Positions 48,250 to 51,625 of a stretch of 51,625 nucleotides of DNA are shown piece after piece (within the stretch, counting starts at the first letter, position 1; the number at the start of each line of letters is the position of its first letter). Origin of the DNA: an uncultured Oscillospiraceae bacterium (lineage in GTDB: Bacteria; Bacillota; Clostridia; Oscillospirales; Acutalibacteraceae). The stretch lies in assembly GCA_902478605.1 (NCBI GenBank), contig CABSLQ010000013.1:1-51625 (forward strand). Reading direction: 5' to 3'. Under the pieces are notes generated by a model. It made no database searches. It had not been told where the DNA came from and was given only the letters and a program-made list of their open reading frames with translations. The position numbers were made by a program, and so were the translations under genes.

Positions 48250-49500
48250 TCAGCGCTTGCTGAGCACATCCGCCTCATATTTTTTGATGTCTTCAAACCA
48301 CGCTTCGCCTGCCGGTACACCGCAGGCCGCGCAGTATTCGTTCCAGATATCACCGAACGGCATGGTTTTCATCTCTTCCTGCCGCATCATCAGTTCGGTG
48401 AACCGTCCCTCGTCCTGCAGGGCCCGGAATTTGTCGTGCGGCGTGCACAGCGCGCTGAGCAGCGCCTTCTGCCAGCTGCGTATGCCGATTACCCAGGCAG
48501 CAACGCGGTTGATGCTCGCATCGAAATAGTCAAGCGCCATATACACGCGGTCGAGTGCGTCGCAGCGCACGATCTCCTTGGCCATCTCCTTGGTTTCATC
48601 GTCCAAAAGAAGCACATGATCGCTGTCCCAGCGGATACCCCGCGTGATATGCAGCGCGATTTCCGGGAAATAGCAGAGAAGCGCCGGAATCTTATCCGAC
48701 ACGACTTCGGTCGGATGATAATGGCCGTTGTCCATCAGCGGCAGGCAGCCCTCATGCGTCGCGGCATAGGTGAGCGCGAATTCGGACGAACCCGCCGTAT
48801 ACGCCTCCACGCCGATGCCGAACACCTTGGACTCCACACAGGGCTTGACCAGCTTTCTGTCATACGGTTCGGACAGGATCGCCTCGATCGACTCCTTATA
48901 GCGCAGGCGCGGTCCCATGCGATCGGCGGGCACATCCTTGAAGCCGTCGCCCGTCCAGATGTTCATCACGCAGGGCACGCCTGTCTGCTCGGCGAAATAC
49001 TGCGAAATGCGGACGCAGGCCTTGCCGTGCTCGATCCAGAAACGCCGGATGCTTTCGTCCGGGCTGGACAGGGTGAGGCCATCCTTGATTTTCGGGTGGG
49101 AGAAAAAGGTGGGGTTAAAATCGATGCCCATGTTCCGCTCTTTGGCGAAAGCCACCCATTTTTCAAAATGCTTCGGCTCCAGCTTATCGCGATCCACCGC
49201 TTCGCCCGGCTCAAAAATCGCGTAGCTGGCGTGCAGGTTCAGCTTCTTTTTACCCGGGGCCAGCGACATGGCCTTATCCATATCGGCCATCAGCTCTTCC
49301 GGCGTTCTGGCTTTGCCGGGATAATTGCCCGTCGTCTGGATACCGCCGGTGAGAGGACCGTCGTGGTCAAAGCCGATAACGTCGTCCCCCTGCCAGCAGT
49401 GCACCGACAGCGGAATGGTTTTAAGCTTCTGAATGGCCGCATCGGTATCCACGCCAATCGCGGCGTACATCTCCTTGGCCGAAGCGTATCTTGCGTTCAT
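48250..49500 (-). CDS. rhaA: L-rhamnose isomerase
   Basis: RhaA (416 aa) converts L-rhamnose to L-rhamnulose with Mn/Zn, the first cytoplasmic step of rhamnose use. SVHCWQGDDVIGFD (about 32-45), LNLHASYAIFEPGEAVDR, GIDFNPTFFSHPKIKDGLTL, VMNIWTGDGFKD, DNGHYHPTEVVSDKI and HITRGIRWDSDHVLLLDD carry the His/Asp/Glu metal ligands. Length is normal. ATG 49500 follows AAGGAGAG. The kinase and aldolase (rhaB, rhaD) are not nearby. The AraC-type gene 99 bp upstream on the same strand is the likely regulator. Confidence 0.96.
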   Translation of the reverse strand: MNARYASAKEMYAAIGVDTDAAIQKLKTIPLSVHCWQGDDVIGFDHDGPLTGGIQTTGNYPGKARTPEELMADMDKAMSLAPGKKKLNLHASYAIFEPGEAVDRDKLEPKHFEKWVAFAKERNMGIDFNPTFFSHPKIKDGLTLSSPDESIRRFWIEHGKACVRISQYFAEQTGVPCVMNIWTGDGFKDVPADRMGPRLRYKESIEAILSEPYDRKLVKPCVESKVFGIGVEAYTAGSSEFALTYAATHEGCLPLMDNGHYHPTEVVSDKIPALLCYFPEIALHITRGIRWDSDHVLLLDDETKEMAKEIVRCDALDRVYMALDYFDASINRVAAWVIGIRSWQKALLSALCTPHDKFRALQDEGRFTELMMRQEEMKTMPFGDIWNEYCAACGVPAGEAWFEDIKKYEADVLSKR

Positions 49501-49527
49501 ACATGCACTCTCCTTTTTCAGCTGTAT

Positions 49528-49539
49528 GTAGGTAACTAC
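49528..49539. repeat. Small palindrome between regulator gene and rhaA
   Basis: GTAGGTAACTAC, with 4-bp arms, 28 bp before the rhaA start, in an AT-rich leader with a TATAAA box nearby. It could be an operator for the upstream AraC-type protein. The arms are short, so support is weak. Confidence 0.35.
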
Positions 49540-49599
49540 TTACTATTTTATAAAAATCCCGCGGTAAAAAAAGCGACTGAGATGACCGAAAAAGTGTCC

Positions 49600-50562
49600 T
49601 TATTTGCACTGCCTGTATTTGTGCGGAGACATGCCGTACTGCTTATAAAACAGACGATGGAAATAGCTGGGGTTCGCATATCCGATGCTTTCGCTGACTT
49701 CCATCACCTTCATCCCTGTGGTCTTCAGCAGAAAGGCCGCCTGACTCAGCCGCTTGTCCTGCAGCAGCTCGGTGAAGGTCTTGCCCGTCTGCCTCTTGAT
49801 TTCCCGGCTCAGCCAGCACGGGTCATAATGCAGCTCCCGCGCGATTTGACGCAGTTCGCCATCGGTATAATGCTCTTCTATGTACCGATGAACAGGGAGT
49901 ATGAGCTGCTGTTCCGCCGGCAGCGAATCGGTCTGCAGGGTATCGGTGTGATTGGCCAGCTGCAAAAACAGCAGCGCCATGGTCAGCTGGTTGACGCTGC
50001 GCTTGTTGGGCTGATGATTGACCAGCGTCCAAATGAGGTTTTCAATCAGGTTCTGGATAGGCAGGATATCGGTGACCTTAAAATGCAGATAGCCCGTGCC
50101 GCCGTTTTCGTCCTGCAGGCAGCCGGTGAGGAAGGTGCGCACCTGATGCGCCTGCTCATGCAGCAGCTGGAGCGCCGTTTCAAAGAACTGCGGCAGGATG
50201 ATGAAATTCACCGCGATATCCCGTTCGCCCGCTGCCGCAATCTCCTGCGTCGCCCCCTGCCCCAGTATCAGGAGCTCTCCTTCCTTTAGCCGGATTTCGT
50301 TTCCGTTGATGCGGTGGCGTGTCTGTCCCTGACACATGTAGACCATTTCCACGTAATCGTGTGTATGCGCCGGAAAATGCACAAAGCGCGTATGCGCACG
50401 CAGGGTGATAAGCTTTCCCTGTTCGAGCAGAAGCGCAGCCTCCACCTTAGGGGAGCCCTCGTGCCCGTAATACAGACGGCGATCGATCTCGCCCTGGCCC
50501 GCCAGCAGGCTGCGTTCTTCCTCCGTAATGACGGCGAGCTGTTCAAGTAAAAACGGATGCAT
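49600..50562 (-). CDS. AraC-family regulator with cupin sensor domain
   Basis: A 320-aa transcription regulator. The N-terminal cupin (about 45-125: HTRFVHFPAHTHDYVEMVYM, RLKEGELLILGQG) would bind a sugar. The C-terminal AraC DNA-binding domain (about 220-318) has the two helix-turn-helix units: LRQIARELHYDPCWLSREIK and VMEVSESIGYANPSYFHRLFYKQYGMSPHKYR. ATG 50562 follows AAGGGAT. Its place directly before rhaA suggests a RhaR/RhaS-like role in rhamnose response, which is inference from position. It starts 19 bp after the lysozyme stop and may be co-transcribed with it. Confidence 0.92.
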   Translation of the reverse strand: MHPFLLEQLAVITEEERSLLAGQGEIDRRLYYGHEGSPKVEAALLLEQGKLITLRAHTRFVHFPAHTHDYVEMVYMCQGQTRHRINGNEIRLKEGELLILGQGATQEIAAAGERDIAVNFIILPQFFETALQLLHEQAHQVRTFLTGCLQDENGGTGYLHFKVTDILPIQNLIENLIWTLVNHQPNKRSVNQLTMALLFLQLANHTDTLQTDSLPAEQQLILPVHRYIEEHYTDGELRQIARELHYDPCWLSREIKRQTGKTFTELLQDKRLSQAAFLLKTTGMKVMEVSESIGYANPSYFHRLFYKQYGMSPHKYRQCK

Positions 50563-50581
50563 GCCTATCCCTTCCCTGTTG

Positions 50582-51331
50582 TCACGCCGACGTACCGGCA
50601 TACTGTTCAAACTGTTCCGGCGAGCCGTAAAAGAGGTTCATGTCAATGTAGCTTTCCCTTCCGCTGTAGCCGGCAAGCCGTTTGCGGTTGCTGTATTGCC
50701 AGAAGGTCCAGCGGCGATTCTCCGGCAGCTTGGGAGAACGAAACACACTGCGGATCCATAAATCGTATGCATCAAAAGCGCCGTCGATATACAGCGCATA
50801 GGATTTTTCGGTGGCATACAGGATGGGCTTAAGGCCATAATGCGCCTCGAGCCTGGCCAGCAGGTCGGTCAGCTCCGCCTGCACAGCGGCTTTATCGGGC
50901 GGATTTTTCTCCTTGTCGCCGTAAAACTCCACATCCACTACCGGCGGCAGCATACCGTCCCAAACCGGGACCGCCGCGATGAAATTATCCGCCTGGGTTT
51001 CTCCCGGGCTGTCGTAACTGAAAAAATGATACGCGCCAATGCGCAGATCGGTTTGGAGGGCGCCGGCCAGATTGCGGGCAAAGCAGGGATCCGCCGCGCT
51101 GCTGCCTTCGGTGGCCTTAATAAAGGCAAAGCGGATATCCTGCGCCGCAAGAACCGGCCAGTCGATTTCGCCCTGATAAGAAGAGACATCGACGCCGCGG
51201 ACCGGATACGTTTCTGTGGAGGGATTGTTGCATTGCAGCACGCCGAAATAAAAAAGCAGGCCAAGGACCGCCGCGCATGTGAGCAGCGCAGCCGGGATAC
51301 ATACCAGTACGATTCGCTTTTTCTTATGCAT
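50582..51331 (-). CDS. GH25 lysozyme, membrane-anchored
   Basis: A 249-aa muramidase of family GH25. One N-terminal membrane helix (about 7-32) holds the enzyme outside the cell. The catalytic domain starts at RGVDVSSYQGEIDW (D48) and contains FAFIKATEG, GAYHFFSYDSPGETQA and the active-site VVDVEFYG (D133, E135). WTFWQYSNR and YIDMNLFYG end the fold, as in Cellosyl-type lysozymes. It cleaves the MurNAc-GlcNAc bond. ATG 51331 follows a G-rich site (GGGTGGGG). Its own promoter lies 32 bp upstream. Confidence 0.94.
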   Translation of the reverse strand: MHKKKRIVLVCIPAALLTCAAVLGLLFYFGVLQCNNPSTETYPVRGVDVSSYQGEIDWPVLAAQDIRFAFIKATEGSSAADPCFARNLAGALQTDLRIGAYHFFSYDSPGETQADNFIAAVPVWDGMLPPVVDVEFYGDKEKNPPDKAAVQAELTDLLARLEAHYGLKPILYATEKSYALYIDGAFDAYDLWIRSVFRSPKLPENRRWTFWQYSNRKRLAGYSGRESYIDMNLFYGSPEQFEQYAGTSA

Positions 51332-51362
51332 TCGCACCCCACCCGATCCGTGTGATATGTTT

Positions 51363-51391
51363 ATATTAGTACAAATGCCGTCATTTTGCAA
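51363..51391 (-). promoter_or_regulatory. Promoter of the GH25 gene
   Basis: TTGCAA (51391-51386), 17-bp spacer, TAATAT (51368-51363) on the minus strand. Confidence 0.7.
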
Positions 51392-51419
51392 TCGCATCGA
51401 TATCTGGACTCTTCTAAGC

Positions 51420-51457
51420 AAAAAGAAACGTCCCACTGACGTGGGACGTTTCTTTTT
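51420..51457 (-). terminator. Terminator of the tRNA transcript
   Basis: A perfect 17-bp stem (51420-51436 with 51441-51457), loop TGAC. It begins immediately at the CCA end of tRNA-Cys and ends in a T run on the minus strand. Confidence 0.9.
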
Positions 51458-51531
51458 GGAGGCGACACCCAGATTTGAACTGGGGAATCAGGGTTTTGCA
51501 GACCCATGCCTTACCACTTGGCTATGTCGCC
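51457..51531 (-). tRNA. tRNA-Cys (GCA)
   Basis: A 75-nt cloverleaf on the minus strand. The acceptor GGCGACA pairs with TGTCGCC, followed by discriminator U and an encoded CCA. The anticodon loop CTGCAAA gives anticodon GCA, cysteine. The T arm reads CCCCAGTTCAAATCTGGGG-like with the invariant TTCAA. Confidence 0.96.
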
Positions 51532-51573
51532 GAAGGATGGAAAAAGGCGCCGTACCCGGACGCCCTTTTCATT

Positions 51574-51625
51574 TGGAGCGGCTTACGAGGCTCGAACTCG
51601 CTACCTCCACCTTGGCAAGGTGGCG
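51574..51625 (-). tRNA. tRNA-Gly (GCC), 5' part beyond the window
   Basis: The last 52 bases hold the anticodon arm to the 3' end of a tRNA on the minus strand. The stem CCACC/GGTGG with loop TTGCCAA gives anticodon GCC, glycine. The T arm GCGAG-TTCGAGC-CTCGT and an encoded CCA follow. The D arm and 5' acceptor strand are outside. It precedes tRNA-Cys by 42 bp in one transcript. Confidence 0.93.

Noticed and set aside
1..51625. CRISPR arrays, insertion sequences, prophage genes, att sites
   Set aside because: I saw no regularly spaced repeats, transposase, integrase or phage structural genes on either strand.

Overview
The window reads as the end of a draft contig from a moderately GC-rich, low-G+C-lineage Gram-positive bacterium, most likely an anaerobic, spore-forming member of class Clostridia (Oscillospiraceae/Ruminococcaceae-like, gut-associated). 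The case rests on gene content and signals: strong AGGAGG-type ribosome sites, sigma-A promoters with 17-bp spacers, a DivIVA/SepF/YlmH division cluster, a YlbF protein beside mutS, a SpoVB-type flippase, a SpoIID-type wall enzyme, and the carboxynorspermidine route to polyamines. No mobile element, phage gene or CRISPR array is visible. Bases 1-44 are not genomic: they are a Nextera sequencing adapter with its index.

Layout. 45-11476 (minus): one long co-directional run, miaB-ylbF-mutS-mutL-miaA-hlyD-like-yggS-sepF-ylmH-divIVA, apparently from one promoter at about 11450-11476. It joins tRNA modification, mismatch repair and septum/growth-site genes. 11606-17168: murC on plus, a small DNA-repair/lactate-utilisation pair (xth, lutC-like) on minus, then a PflX-type radical SAM gene, an unknown membrane protein and a maltose-type acetyltransferase on plus. 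17244-24058: an FtsX-type ABC exporter and its two-component system on minus, both preceded by the same operator-like direct repeat, and a divergent MalF/MalG-like fusion membrane protein. 24104-27222: a polar amino-acid ABC importer operon. 27237-34495: a polyamine operon (speA, speE, speB, carboxynorspermidine synthase and decarboxylase) with an epimerase-like and a HAD phosphatase gene at its end.

34518-34972 holds what I consider the most interesting element: a roughly 420-nt untranslated, heavily folded transcript with a consensus promoter and its own terminator, ending just upstream of the speA ribosome-binding site. It could be a free-standing structured ncRNA, a very long regulatory leader of the polyamine operon, or both. 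I do not recognise the family.

35286-38095 (plus): a three-gene wall/spore-type cluster (Ig-like protein, SpoIID-domain protein with three peptidoglycan-binding repeats, two-repeat binding protein). 38236-41844 (plus): a GH127 beta-L-arabinofuranosidase and a SpoVB-like flippase. 41768-46174 (minus): B12-binding radical SAM protein, rarA, glyA. 46358-51625: nth on plus, then on minus a CmpB-type membrane protein, a lipoprotein, rhaA with an AraC regulator, a GH25 lysozyme, and a tRNA-Gly/tRNA-Cys pair; the tRNA-Gly runs off the window. GH127 and RhaA together suggest use of plant pectin-derived arabinose and rhamnose.
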